NCBI GenBank assembly: GCA_900548875.1
Contig: URMA01000003.1
Location: 20,380-84,379 of the forward strand
From: an uncultured Porphyromonadaceae bacterium
GTDB lineage: Bacteria > Bacteroidota > Bacteroidia > Bacteroidales > Muribaculaceae
Direction of reading: 5' to 3'
Length of the DNA: 64,000 nucleotides
Below, in pieces: positions 53,044-62,583 of this stretch; position 1 is the first letter of the stretch, and each line of letters begins with the position of its first letter. A program made the position numbers and the translations under genes. The notes below the pieces were generated by a model. It saw only the letters and a list, made by a program, of their open reading frames with translations. It did no database searches and had not been told where the DNA came from.

Positions 53044-54249
53044 CTATATCTTTTCGCAGAGAAGTAGGATATTTTTTTTGTTGGCGGTAGTTGTTGCAAA
53101 AATGTAATGACTGCCGCCATCTTTCAGTTTAAGCCGTTTTCTGAGCTCTTCCGGCGTGAGAGGAAAATTGCGGCAGGAAATATTGGCCGTATCTGTTGTT
53201 GCTTTTAGTCTTTTTATATCCGGTTTCGAAAGTGTGAATATTTGATTTATCCGGAATTTTCTTCCAGGAAAATCGGGTAAATGCTTTTCTGAAAGAAATA
53301 GGTGTGAGTTTTGTGAAATGATGGACAGATGGTAGGCTTTACCTACTTGATTAAAGGCTCCGGCTTTCATGATGGAGGCATTCGGAACATAGAGGCAATA
53401 TCCCTCATCGGGTGTCAGTTCTGAACATTTTTCGGATGTCCCGAAAGAGTAGGTGAATTCTTGTGCGCCTTCGGTCTCGAAGTTGATTGTGTGGATTAGA
53501 ATGTCTTCGTTTGATGGTGCATTGTCGAAGGGAATCTTGAAAAGTAATTCCTTACAGTCGTTTTTGACTGACAATATCCATATATCTGAAATGCCGGGAT
53601 AATCCTTGATTGTTTTTGTCAGGTCAATCATGGGGGAGGCTTTGACAATAATAAAGTTGACGGTTTCTTTGAGTTTGGACATTACGTCCTGAATCGACGG
53701 CACACAGTCGGAAAGACTGTAGAGACGTTGGTTTCTGTCTCCACCCAATCTGCGTGACGGATCTGCAAAACAAGCGTCGAAATGTTTCGAATTGTGTTGG
53801 ACAAACACTTCGGAGTCTAGGCAGAGAACCGTGATGTTGTTTCGTCCTAATTGCTTGAAATTACGTATGGCAATATCGGTAACAGTTGGATTGATGTCAA
53901 TAGTTGTCACGGTTTCGACTTGTTGGGCAATATAATAGTCGTCAACACCCAGTCCGCAGGTGAGGTCGAGTACGCTTTTCTGTCCGGCAAACAACTGCGA
54001 GTGGAATTTTGCCAAAACTTCAGAGGTGGCCTGCTCTATGCTGACTTGTGTGGGGTAGATTATTTTTTCAGCAAGTTCAGGTATTTTGCCGGTAGCCTTT
54101 TTGCGGCAGTCAATTTGTTGGAGAGCAAATTCCAGGTCAAAGGGAAGGTCGTTGTATTTCTTTAGCCTGAGTTGCATCGTATTTGCATCTTTGTTTTTAC
54201 GGATGAATTCATTGAATTCAGCTGACTCTATGAAGGCTAAATCTATCAT
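53044..54249 (-). CDS. Class I SAM methyltransferase with THUMP-like C-terminal domain
   Basis: A 401-residue protein. The central Rossmann fold has VLDLTCGLGVDDYYIA (SAM motif I, near residue 93) and FDACFADPSRRLGG, the DP-x-R motif found in RNA methyltransferases of the cap-guanine-N2 type. The C-terminal ~70 residues (FPLTPEELRKRLKLKDGGSHYIFATT) match the THUMP-like domain. It probably methylates an RNA; the target is unknown. -7 box TATCTTTG on the minus strand at 54292-54299. Confidence 0.85.
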   Translation of the reverse strand: MIDLAFIESAEFNEFIRKNKDANTMQLRLKKYNDLPFDLEFALQQIDCRKKATGKIPELAEKIIYPTQVSIEQATSEVLAKFHSQLFAGQKSVLDLTCGLGVDDYYIAQQVETVTTIDINPTVTDIAIRNFKQLGRNNITVLCLDSEVFVQHNSKHFDACFADPSRRLGGDRNQRLYSLSDCVPSIQDVMSKLKETVNFIIVKASPMIDLTKTIKDYPGISDIWILSVKNDCKELLFKIPFDNAPSNEDILIHTINFETEGAQEFTYSFGTSEKCSELTPDEGYCLYVPNASIMKAGAFNQVGKAYHLSIISQNSHLFLSEKHLPDFPGRKFRINQIFTLSKPDIKRLKATTDTANISCRNFPLTPEELRKRLKLKDGGSHYIFATTTANKKNILLLCEKI

Positions 54250-54521
54250 GACTTTCTTGACGGGTTATTGTTTTTTTGTTTTAGTGTGCGGCAAAGATAA
54301 TGTAAAAATGAATAGTGGAGAAACAATCCATGGTTATGTTGGCCATGGCATCAGGTTTTTACGGATATTGATGGTGATTCTCTATGAAATATTTCTATTG
54401 AATTACTTAAATTGTTTGCAAAATGATGGGAATTAATATTAATATAGCTATATTTGTGGTGATTTTTTAGATAAGTTGTAACTAAACGATTATAATAACA
54501 AACCTATATATAGAATTTGAT

Positions 54522-56960
54522 ATGAAAGTTTTAAAATTTGGAGGTACGTCTGTTGGGACGGTTGAGAGTTTGTCTCATGTCAAACGCATTGTGGAGAGTT
54601 TGGACGAGCAAGTAATTGTAGTTGTGTCTGCTTTGGGAGGCATAACCGACCAGCTGATTACCACCGCCCAAATGGCCTCGAAAGGTGATTCGTCATATCT
54701 GGGTAACTATGCAAAAATCATTGAACGCCACAATTCGGTCATTGATGGTATGGTGCCTGCCGAATTCCAGTTGGATGTGCGGTCTATCACCGGACCATTG
54801 CTGGAAGAACTTGGAAATATATATAGAGGGGTTTCTCTTATTAAGGATTTGTCGCCGAGAACATTGGATATCATAGTGAGCTACGGCGAGCGGTTGTCGT
54901 CGGTGATTATCAGCAGGGTGATTGACGGTGCTGCCTATTTTGATTCTCGAAACTTTATCAAAACCATACGCCAGTTCAATAAACATATTGTTGACTTTGA
55001 TGCGACAGGCGATTTGATTCATAAGACATTTGACGACTTTTCAGGAAAAGTTGCCGTAATTCCCGGTTTTATTTCTTCGGACAGGGATTCGGGGGATATT
55101 ACAAATTTGGGACGTGGAGGCAGCGATTATACCGCAGCCATTGTAGCAGCCGAACTGAAAGCCTCCGTTTTGGAAATCTGGACAGATGTTGACGGATTCA
55201 TGACAGCCGACCCACGAGTTATCAGCAATGCCTATGTCATTGACCATTTGTCGTTTCTCGAAGCTATGGAGTTGTGTAACTTTGGTGCAAAGGTAATTTA
55301 TCCTCCTACGATATATCCGGTGTTCCACAAAAATATCCCGATAGTTATCAAAAACACGTTCAATTCGGAGGCTCCGGGCACATGGATAACGAATGACATG
55401 CCAAAGGAGGACGGAAAAGCCATCAAAGGTATTTCATCCATTAACGATACATGTCTGATTACGGTTTCGGGGTTGGGCATGGTTGGCGTGATTGGCGTCA
55501 ATTCCCGCATTTTTAATGCTTTGGCTAAGAATGGCGTGAGTGTCTTTCTTGTTTCTCAAGCTTCTTCCGAGCATAACACCTCTTTTGCAGTCAAGCATTG
55601 CGATGCCGATTTGGCTGTCAGAGTGTTGGAAGATGAGTTTGCGAGTGAGATAAATACGGGCGAGATTACAACCATTACGGCTGAACGTGATTTGGCCACA
55701 GTTGCCATTGTTGGTGAAAACATGAAGCATACTCCGGGCATTGCCGGAAAGCTGTTTAATACGTTGGGTAGAAATGGTATCAATGTGATAGCGTGTGCAC
55801 AGGGTGCATCGGAAACCAACATTTCGTTCGTTATCCAGTATAGCAGCTTGCGTAAGGCGCTGAACGTTATCCACGACTCATTTTTCTTGTCGGAAACACA
55901 GGTGTTGAACTTGTTTGTTGTCGGCGTTGGAAATGTGGGGCGTTATTTGCTTGAACAGATTCGCCGTCAGCAGACCAACCTTAAAGAAAACAAGTCGTTG
56001 ACATTGAATGTTGTGGGTATTTCCAATTCCAAGCGTTGTGCATTCAATCGGGATGGGCTTGATATTGAAAATTACAAGGAAGTGCTTCAAAATTCGGAGA
56101 TGGAAGCTTCGCCGGAGAACATAGCTAAGGAGGTGATAAAGATGAATATATTCAATTCTGTCTTTGTCGACTGCACGGCAAGTCCGGCTATCGCAAGTCT
56201 TTATGCCGATTTGCTTTCGCACAATGTGAATGTGGTGGCCGCCAATAAAATTGCAGCCTCTTCAAAGTATGAAAACTACAGTCAGTTGAAACAGATAGCT
56301 CGGAAAAAAGATGTCAAATTCCTTTTTGAAACGAATGTAGGAGCCGGACTTCCTATCATCAATACAATCAACAGCCTGATAAATTCCGGTGACCGGATAC
56401 TTAAAATTGAAGCTGTTATATCGGGCACATTGAACTATATATTCAATGTGGTGAGCGAAAACGTGCCATTGAGCAAGGCCATTAAGATGGCCAAAGAAGC
56501 CGGTTACAGTGAACCGGATCCTCGTGAGGACTTGAGTGGGAAGGATGTTGTCCGGAAGATTGTCATTCTATCCAGAGAGGCCGGATATAAGGTGGAAACG
56601 GAAGATGTGAAGAAGCATTTGTTTATTCCCGACAATTATTTTGAAGGCGGATTGGACGAGTTCTTTAAAAACATCGAAAATTTGGATAAAGATTTTGAAA
56701 TGAAGCGCAAGCAGGCTGAACAAAAAGGCTTGAGATTCCGTTTTGTTGCTAGATTGGAGAATGGAGAGGTGGAAGTAGGCTTGCAGGAAGTAGGTCCGAC
56801 ACATCCTTTCTATTCATTGGAAAGCAGCAATAATGTGATTCTGCTGACCACGGAACGGTATAAGGAATATCCTATGGAAATCAAGGGATATGGAGCCGGC
56901 GCCGTTGTAACAGCTGCCGGAGTCTTTGCGGATATTATCAGTATTGCGAATATACGTTAA
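54522..56960 (+). CDS. thrA: Bifunctional aspartate kinase / homoserine dehydrogenase
   Basis: An 812-residue fusion catalysing the first and third steps toward threonine and methionine. The aspartokinase domain (1-295) starts KVLKFGGTSVGT and has GRGGSDYTAAIVAAEL. Tandem ACT regulatory domains (about 310-460) follow. The homoserine dehydrogenase domain (about 465-812) has VVGVGNVGRYLLEQ, TNVGAGLPII and AKEAGYSEPDPREDLSGKDV. First gene of a thr operon. A TATATTTG box at 54449-54456 may be the promoter; no leader peptide with a Thr/Ile run was found in 54457-54521. Confidence 0.97.
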   Translation: MKVLKFGGTSVGTVESLSHVKRIVESLDEQVIVVVSALGGITDQLITTAQMASKGDSSYLGNYAKIIERHNSVIDGMVPAEFQLDVRSITGPLLEELGNIYRGVSLIKDLSPRTLDIIVSYGERLSSVIISRVIDGAAYFDSRNFIKTIRQFNKHIVDFDATGDLIHKTFDDFSGKVAVIPGFISSDRDSGDITNLGRGGSDYTAAIVAAELKASVLEIWTDVDGFMTADPRVISNAYVIDHLSFLEAMELCNFGAKVIYPPTIYPVFHKNIPIVIKNTFNSEAPGTWITNDMPKEDGKAIKGISSINDTCLITVSGLGMVGVIGVNSRIFNALAKNGVSVFLVSQASSEHNTSFAVKHCDADLAVRVLEDEFASEINTGEITTITAERDLATVAIVGENMKHTPGIAGKLFNTLGRNGINVIACAQGASETNISFVIQYSSLRKALNVIHDSFFLSETQVLNLFVVGVGNVGRYLLEQIRRQQTNLKENKSLTLNVVGISNSKRCAFNRDGLDIENYKEVLQNSEMEASPENIAKEVIKMNIFNSVFVDCTASPAIASLYADLLSHNVNVVAANKIAASSKYENYSQLKQIARKKDVKFLFETNVGAGLPIINTINSLINSGDRILKIEAVISGTLNYIFNVVSENVPLSKAIKMAKEAGYSEPDPREDLSGKDVVRKIVILSREAGYKVETEDVKKHLFIPDNYFEGGLDEFFKNIENLDKDFEMKRKQAEQKGLRFRFVARLENGEVEVGLQEVGPTHPFYSLESSNNVILLTTERYKEYPMEIKGYGAGAVVTAAGVFADIISIANIR

Positions 56961-56971
56961 ATTAAGGGCAA

Positions 56972-58177
56972 ATGAAACATATCATAATTTTAGGTGACGG
57001 CATGGCTGATGAACCAATACCAGAGCTGGGCAACAAGACACCGATGGAGGCGGCTGAAACCCCCACGATGGACTGGTTGGCATCGCATGGTCGTGTGGGA
57101 TTGTTGAAAACTGTTCCTGTCGGTTATCATCCCGGTAGTGAGGTGGCCAATATGTCCGTATTGGGATATGATTTGGACAAGACATTTGAAGGACGCGGTT
57201 CCTTGGAAGCTGCCAGTATGGGGGTGCCTCTTTTGGATGACGAGATGGCCATGCGCTGTAATCTAATATGTATTGAGAATGGAATTATCAAGAATCACTC
57301 GGCAGGGCATATTTCCAATGAGGAAGCTGCTGAGCTGATTGTCAGCCTGAACGAAAAACTCGCAGACGATAATGTGCATTTTTATCAAGGTGTATCTTAT
57401 CGTCATCTTTTAAAAATAAAACATGGCGACAAGCGGATTCTCTGCACTCCGCCGCACGATGTGCCCGGCACGCCTTTCCGGGATGTGCTTGTCAAGGCAG
57501 AAACGCCAGAAGCTCAAGCAACGGCAGATTTGCTGAACAATTTGATTCTCCGGTCGCAGGAATTATTGGAGAATCATCCTGTCAACTTGAAACGGAAAGC
57601 TGAGGGTAAAGATGCTGCCAATAGCATTTGGCCTTGGTCTCCAGGCTATCGGCCTAAAATGCAGACGCTCATGGAACGGTTTGGTATCCGTAGCGGTGTC
57701 GTCATTTCGGCCGTTGACTTGATTCGGGGTATTGGCGTGTATGCCGGATTAAGGCCTGTGCTGGTAGAAGGCGCAACGGGACTCTGGGATACGAATTATG
57801 AAGGAAAAGTAGCGGCTGCCGTGACCGCCTTGAAAGATAATGATTTTGTCTTTCTTCATATCGAAGCCAGTGATGAAGCCGGACATGAGGGCGATTATAA
57901 TTTGAAAATCAAAACAATAGAAAATCTTGACAGCCGTGTCTGCAAGCCAATCGTTCAGGCCGTGCAGGGGATGGACGAACCGGTGGCAATTGCTGTATTG
58001 CCGGATCATCCCACACCTTGTCATATCCGAACACATACGAGCAATCCTGTTCCGTTCTTGATTTATCGACCGGGAGAAACGGCTGACGGAGTGGAGGCAT
58101 TTTCTGAACGCTCGGCCAAGGATGGCAGTTATGGTTTGTTGGAAGGCGATCAATTTATAAAAGAATTTTTAAAGTGA
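56972..58177 (+). CDS. ApgM-like (2,3-bisphosphoglycerate-independent mutase family) protein, probable homoserine kinase
   Basis: A 401-residue member of the alkaline-phosphatase superfamily, COG3635 type. It starts with IILGDGMADEPIPELGNKTP (metal-binding Asp) and has ANMSVLGYD where the nucleophile Ser lies, SAVDLIRGIG, HIEASDEAGHEGDY and LPDHPTPC. By name the family is an archaeal-type phosphoglycerate mutase. Here it sits 11 bases after thrA and 9 bases before thrC, exactly where homoserine kinase is needed, and no GHMP-type thrB is present in the window. Homoserine kinase activity is therefore more likely than a glycolytic role; this is inferred from context and known use of this family in threonine synthesis. 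Confidence 0.85.
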   Translation: MKHIIILGDGMADEPIPELGNKTPMEAAETPTMDWLASHGRVGLLKTVPVGYHPGSEVANMSVLGYDLDKTFEGRGSLEAASMGVPLLDDEMAMRCNLICIENGIIKNHSAGHISNEEAAELIVSLNEKLADDNVHFYQGVSYRHLLKIKHGDKRILCTPPHDVPGTPFRDVLVKAETPEAQATADLLNNLILRSQELLENHPVNLKRKAEGKDAANSIWPWSPGYRPKMQTLMERFGIRSGVVISAVDLIRGIGVYAGLRPVLVEGATGLWDTNYEGKVAAAVTALKDNDFVFLHIEASDEAGHEGDYNLKIKTIENLDSRVCKPIVQAVQGMDEPVAIAVLPDHPTPCHIRTHTSNPVPFLIYRPGETADGVEAFSERSAKDGSYGLLEGDQFIKEFLK

Positions 58178-58186
58178 ACTTAAGTT

Positions 58187-59497
58187 ATGAAATACTATAG
58201 TACAAATGGGAAAGCGCCCATGGTTTCTCTGAAGAATGCCGTTATTAAGGGACTGGCTTCTGACAGAGGTTTATATATGCCGGAACGTATTCCTACAATT
58301 CCTGGGGCATTCTTCAAAAATATTGATGGTATGACCTTGCAGGAAATTTCCTATGCCGTAGCCAATACGATGTTTGGCGATGACATAGAGTCGGAGGTGC
58401 TGAAAGAAATTGTAGACGAAACATTGAATTTTGACATTCCGTTAAAGCATGTATCAGGCAATCGTTACAGTCTGGAACTTTATCACGGACCGACATTGGC
58501 ATTTAAAGATGTGGGAGCACGCTTTATGGCGCGGTTGTTGGGCTATTTTAATTCCCAAAGTTCGGATACACGTCCGGTGAATGTGCTGGTTGCCACTTCC
58601 GGCGATACGGGAAGTGCCGTTGCCAATGGTTTCCTGGGTGTGGACGGAGTACGGGTCTTTGTCCTTTATCCGAAAGGTAAGGTCAGCAAGATTCAGGAAT
58701 CGCAGTTCACTACATTGGGAAGAAACATAACGGCCATAGAGGTGGAAGGAACTTTTGACGATTGTCAGGCATTGGTGAAAAATGCCTTTATGGACGAAGA
58801 GTTGAACCATCATATGAAGTTGACGAGTGCCAACTCTATCAATATTGCCCGCTTCTTGCCGCAAATGTTCTATTATTTTTATGCTTATGCACAATTATTG
58901 CAGAAGGGGGACATTGATATGGATAATATCGTTGTGGCTGTGCCGAGCGGTAATTTTGGTAATTTGACAGCCGGTTTGTTTGCCAAGAAAATGGGTCTGC
59001 CAATCAAGCGCTTTATAGCTGCGAATAATCGCAATGATGTGTTCTACAATTATTTGCAGACGGGCGTCTATAGTCCGAAACCTTCAGTACAGACAATTGC
59101 CAATGCCATGGATGTGGGTGACCCAAGCAACTTCGTGCGGATATTGGCATTGTACGGACATTCCTATGATGCTATTCGAAATGATATTTCGGGCTTTACA
59201 TATACAGATGAACAGATTTCGGAGACTCTGCGTGACACCTTTGAAAATGACCATTATTTGCTTGACCCTCATGGCGCAGTTGCTTACAGGGCATTGCTGG
59301 AAGGCTTGAAACCGGAAGAAACTGGAGTGTTTTTGGAAACGGCACATCCTGCCAAATTCAAATCAACTGTTGATTCCATTATTTCCGGCGAAGTGGAAAT
59401 TCCGGTCAAGTTGCAGAAATTTATGGAAAGGCGCAAACAGTCCATTCCAATGTCAGCAGCATTTCCGGCATTGAAAAAATATCTGTTGGAGCAATAG
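58187..59497 (+). CDS. thrC: Threonine synthase
   Basis: A 436-residue PLP enzyme converting O-phosphohomoserine to threonine. N-terminal STNGKAPMVSLKNAVIKGLA, the PLP-binding Lys in HGPTLAFKDVGARF, the phosphate loop ATSGDTGSAVANGF and VPSGNFGNLTAG. Length and motifs match the longer, E. coli-type threonine synthases. Last gene of the thr operon, followed by a hairpin shared with the convergent transporter gene. Confidence 0.96.
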   Translation: MKYYSTNGKAPMVSLKNAVIKGLASDRGLYMPERIPTIPGAFFKNIDGMTLQEISYAVANTMFGDDIESEVLKEIVDETLNFDIPLKHVSGNRYSLELYHGPTLAFKDVGARFMARLLGYFNSQSSDTRPVNVLVATSGDTGSAVANGFLGVDGVRVFVLYPKGKVSKIQESQFTTLGRNITAIEVEGTFDDCQALVKNAFMDEELNHHMKLTSANSINIARFLPQMFYYFYAYAQLLQKGDIDMDNIVVAVPSGNFGNLTAGLFAKKMGLPIKRFIAANNRNDVFYNYLQTGVYSPKPSVQTIANAMDVGDPSNFVRILALYGHSYDAIRNDISGFTYTDEQISETLRDTFENDHYLLDPHGAVAYRALLEGLKPEETGVFLETAHPAKFKSTVDSIISGEVEIPVKLQKFMERRKQSIPMSAAFPALKKYLLEQ

Positions 59498-59512
59498 GGT
59501 TGAGTTCGTGTT

Positions 59513-59549
59513 CGAAAAAGCTTGAAATTATTTGAATTTCACTTTTTCG
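59513..59549. terminator. Hairpin between convergent thrC and EamA genes
   Basis: CGAAAAAG (59513-59520) pairs with CTTTTTCG (59542-59549), with inner GAAATT/AATTTC pairing. The hairpin contains the stop codon and last codons of the transporter gene (59528 onward). Confidence 0.65.
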
Positions 59550-60436
59550 GATACGATGACACCACCGATTGTCAGTGCGCAACCGATATAGCCGATGATG
59601 CTGACATTTTCATGCAGCAGCCAAACGGAAGCGATAAGGGTGATGACCGGGGAGAAATACAGGTAGTTGGATGCGCGTGATGCTCCTAATTTGTTGATGG
59701 CTTCATTCCACAGAATGAAAGCCAGCATGGAACAGACTACACCAAGGAACAGAATGTGCATCCAAATGACCGGTTCCTTCAAAATGGCGAAATCCATGAA
59801 ATGGTCCTGGAATGAAAGAAACGGCAGGGCAGTGATTACACCATAGAAAAATATTTTTCTTGAAATGAAAAGAGTGTCGTAGCGGGCATTCAGTTTTTTG
59901 ACAACAATGCAGTAGATGGCAAAACTGACGGCCGCACAAATGGACAGAAAGTCGCCTAAAGGCTTTACCTCAATATTTGAACTGCTGTTGAAAATAACAC
60001 AGGCCACACCGATAAATGCGATTATGGAGCCGACGATGAAGCCTTTGCTGAGCTGTTCGGTCTTGTACATCATTTTGGTGAGCAATACGGTGATGATAGG
60101 CGACAGCGTTACCAGCAGTGAAACATTGGTCACCAATGTATATTGTAATGCCGTATTCTCGCCGATATAGTAGATGGAACCGCCGCAAAGTCCACAAATC
60201 ATGAAAAGCACTTCATCTTTTAATGAATCGGACAATATTTTTCGGAAGGTCAGCGCCAGTATAATCAGGTAGGCAATAATAAAGCGGATGATATATATTT
60301 CGGTAGGTTGAATACCGGCATCGAGTAGTTTACTGGTGGATACAAATGAAATGCCCCATACTGCGGCAACTAAAAATGCCAGCAAGTGGAAAAGCACAGG
60401 GCTGTTGTTTTTGCTATATACGTTTGTGTATTTCAT
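59528..60436 (-). CDS. EamA/DMT-family transporter
   Basis: A 302-residue inner-membrane protein with about ten TM helices and two EamA repeats (about 15-150 and 160-300). Segments are typical of the drug/metabolite transporter family (FLVAAVWGISFVSTSKLLDAG, IRFIIAYLIILAL, SRASNYLYFSPVITLIASVWLLHE). Substrates range from amino acids to nucleosides; being convergent with the thr operon does not establish a link. A -7 box TATCTTTG lies on the minus strand at 60523-60530. Confidence 0.9.
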   Translation of the reverse strand: MKYTNVYSKNNSPVLFHLLAFLVAAVWGISFVSTSKLLDAGIQPTEIYIIRFIIAYLIILALTFRKILSDSLKDEVLFMICGLCGGSIYYIGENTALQYTLVTNVSLLVTLSPIITVLLTKMMYKTEQLSKGFIVGSIIAFIGVACVIFNSSSNIEVKPLGDFLSICAAVSFAIYCIVVKKLNARYDTLFISRKIFFYGVITALPFLSFQDHFMDFAILKEPVIWMHILFLGVVCSMLAFILWNEAINKLGASRASNYLYFSPVITLIASVWLLHENVSIIGYIGCALTIGGVIVSEKVKFK

Positions 60437-60664
60437 AAAAGTATGGTTTCAATATAACTGGAAACATGATGTTTGACGGACAGTCCCTGATGGGGCTATG
60501 TCAAATCATATCCTCTCATATGCAAAGATATTTAATATTTATGAATGGTAGCGCTGAATTCTGTAAAATGAACTAAAAAACTTAAAGATTTTCAGCAGTG
60601 GGCAATGAATTTGAATGTGGAATGGAAACTGGGTGTGTCCGATATGAAAATTCGGATGGTTCGT

Positions 60665-60695
60665 TTTGCATTTATGGCGGTTTGCATTATCTTTG
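60665..60695 (+). promoter_or_regulatory. Promoter of the Fur-family regulator
   Basis: TTTG (60665-60668), 19 bases, TATCTTTG (60688-60695), a full consensus match. It gives a leader of about 70 bases before the ATG at 60775. The rest of the 338-base gap (60437-60774) has the divergent -7 box and no gene. Confidence 0.85.
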
Positions 60696-60774
60696 TATGC
60701 TGATAGGCTATGGTTTGAAATTCTGTTTCGGACCGAGTCCTGGTTTTTGTGGTTAATACGGAACAGACGATTTA

Positions 60775-61254
60775 ATGATAGGATCAGAGGACAAGTCGGT
60801 ATTGGTTGCTCGGGCAAAATTGTCGGAGTACCTGGATGGCAAAAAGCTTCGCAAGACACCGGAGCGTTTTGCGATACTGGATGTCGTGTTCTCTCATAAC
60901 GACCATTTTGGAGTGGAATCCATATTCGCTGAAATGGAAGCTAATTCCTACCATGTCAGCCGTTCAACGGTTTATAACACGATGGAACTGTTCTGTGACT
61001 GCGGTATAGTAAGGAAACATCAGTTCGGAACCCAAAAGGCACTGTATGAAAAGGTGGTCAGTTCCGGCAACCATCATCATTTGATTTGTACGGAATGTGG
61101 AAAAATCAAGGAAATGAAGGACAGTGAACTGATGCGCTATATCAGCATGCGGAAGTATGGCACGTTTACGGCCTCGTATGTGTCACTTTATGTCTATGGA
61201 ATATGTTCCACCTGTGCCCGAAAACAGCGAAGAAATAAAAAAACAACCAAATAA
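60775..61254 (+). CDS. Fur-family metal-dependent transcriptional regulator
   Basis: A 159-residue repressor-type protein. Winged helix (about 18-95, RKTPERFAILDVVF and HVSRSTVYNTMELFCDCGIV) and a metal-binding dimerisation domain with HHHLICTECGKI and a second C-x2-C in GICSTCARK, the structural zinc site. Whether it senses iron, zinc or peroxide (Fur, Zur, PerR) cannot be decided. It has its own promoter and precedes purA by 23 bases. Confidence 0.93.
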   Translation: MIGSEDKSVLVARAKLSEYLDGKKLRKTPERFAILDVVFSHNDHFGVESIFAEMEANSYHVSRSTVYNTMELFCDCGIVRKHQFGTQKALYEKVVSSGNHHHLICTECGKIKEMKDSELMRYISMRKYGTFTASYVSLYVYGICSTCARKQRRNKKTTK

Positions 61255-61277
61255 ACGAATATCAAAATCGAAAAATT

Positions 61278-62546
61278 ATGAAAGTAGATGTGCTTTTAGG
61301 CTTACAATGGGGCGATGAAGGAAAAGGTAAGGTCGTCGATGTTTTGACTCCGCGCTACGATGTTGTAGCCCGTTTCCAGGGCGGTCCGAATGCCGGTCAC
61401 ACGCTTGAATTTGAAGGAAAGAAATATGTATTACGTTCAATTCCTTCCGGTATTTTCCAACACGGTCAAATCAATGTTATCGGCAACGGCGTTGTGCTTG
61501 ATCCGGTTTTGTTCCGTGAAGAAGCTGAGGCTCTTGAAAAAAGCGGTGTAAATCTCAAGAAAATCTTGAAAATTTCAAAGAAGGCTCATTTGATTCTTCC
61601 TACCCACCGTTTGTTGGATGCTGCCAATGAACGTCGTAAGGGTGATGCAAAAATCGGTACAACCGGAAAAGGTATCGGTCCGACTTATACTGACAAGATA
61701 AGCCGTAACGGTTTGCGTGTAGGTGATATTTTCTACGATTTTGAAAAAAAATATGAGGCCGCAAAAGCCAAACATATTGATATGCTGACAATGTTCGGTG
61801 AAAAAGTAGATTTGTCAGAACTTGAACCGAAATGGCTGGATGCTATCAATTATTTGAAGGAATTCGAAATTGTCGATAGCGAACATTACGTAAACAAGCT
61901 TTTGGCTGCCGGTAAGAGCATTTTGTGTGAAGGTGCACAGGGAACAATGTTGGATGTTGACTTTGGCTCATATCCGTTTGTGACATCTTCGAACACGATT
62001 TGTGCAGGTGCATGTACGGGTCTGGGCGTAGCTCCAAACCGTATCGGTGAGGTCTTTGGTATTTTCAAAGCTTACTGTACACGTGTCGGTAGCGGTCCTT
62101 TCCCAACAGAATTGTTTGACGAAACGGGAAAGAAAATTCGTGATATTGGTCACGAGTATGGCGCTGTGACTGGTCGTGAACGCCGTTGCGGATGGGTTGA
62201 CTTGGTAGCGTTGCGCTATGCTATTATGCTGAACGGTGTGACTCAGTTGATTATGATGAAGAGTGACGTGCTTGATACGTTCCCGACAATCAAGGCTTGC
62301 GTGGCATATCGCATCAACGGAGAAGAAACTCGTGATTTCCCGTACACGGTGGATGGCGTTGATTTGGAACCGGTCTATAAGGAACTTTCTGGTTGGAATG
62401 TCGACATGACAAAGTTCAAGAGTGAAGATGAATTCCCGCAGGAATTTAAAGACTATATCAAGTTCCTTGAAGCTGAATTGGAAGTGCCAATTACGATACT
62501 TTCAGTAGGCCCGGACCGCGAACAGACGATTATTCGCAAAAAATAG
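61278..62546 (+). CDS. purA: Adenylosuccinate synthetase
   Basis: A 422-residue GTP-dependent enzyme of AMP synthesis. N-terminal LLGLQWGDEGKGKVVD with the catalytic Asp, GPNAGHTLEF, the IMP-binding GTTGKGIGPTYTDK, CEGAQGTMLDVDFG, and the C-terminal guanine-binding region (ITILSVGPDREQTI). It forms a unit with the Fur-family gene, from which it is separated by 23 bases. Confidence 0.97.
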   Translation: MKVDVLLGLQWGDEGKGKVVDVLTPRYDVVARFQGGPNAGHTLEFEGKKYVLRSIPSGIFQHGQINVIGNGVVLDPVLFREEAEALEKSGVNLKKILKISKKAHLILPTHRLLDAANERRKGDAKIGTTGKGIGPTYTDKISRNGLRVGDIFYDFEKKYEAAKAKHIDMLTMFGEKVDLSELEPKWLDAINYLKEFEIVDSEHYVNKLLAAGKSILCEGAQGTMLDVDFGSYPFVTSSNTICAGACTGLGVAPNRIGEVFGIFKAYCTRVGSGPFPTELFDETGKKIRDIGHEYGAVTGRERRCGWVDLVALRYAIMLNGVTQLIMMKSDVLDTFPTIKACVAYRINGEETRDFPYTVDGVDLEPVYKELSGWNVDMTKFKSEDEFPQEFKDYIKFLEAELEVPITILSVGPDREQTIIRKK

Positions 62547-62583
62547 AATATACAAAACTAAACTTTGAAAAACTTTTAATACC

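Noticed and set aside
54250..54521. Threonine attenuator or riboswitch upstream of thrA
   Set aside because: No leader peptide rich in Thr/Ile codons and no terminator/antiterminator pair was found; only a -7-like box is visible.
61255..61277. purA leader riboswitch
   Set aside because: Only 23 bases separate purA from the preceding gene, too short for a purine riboswitch.
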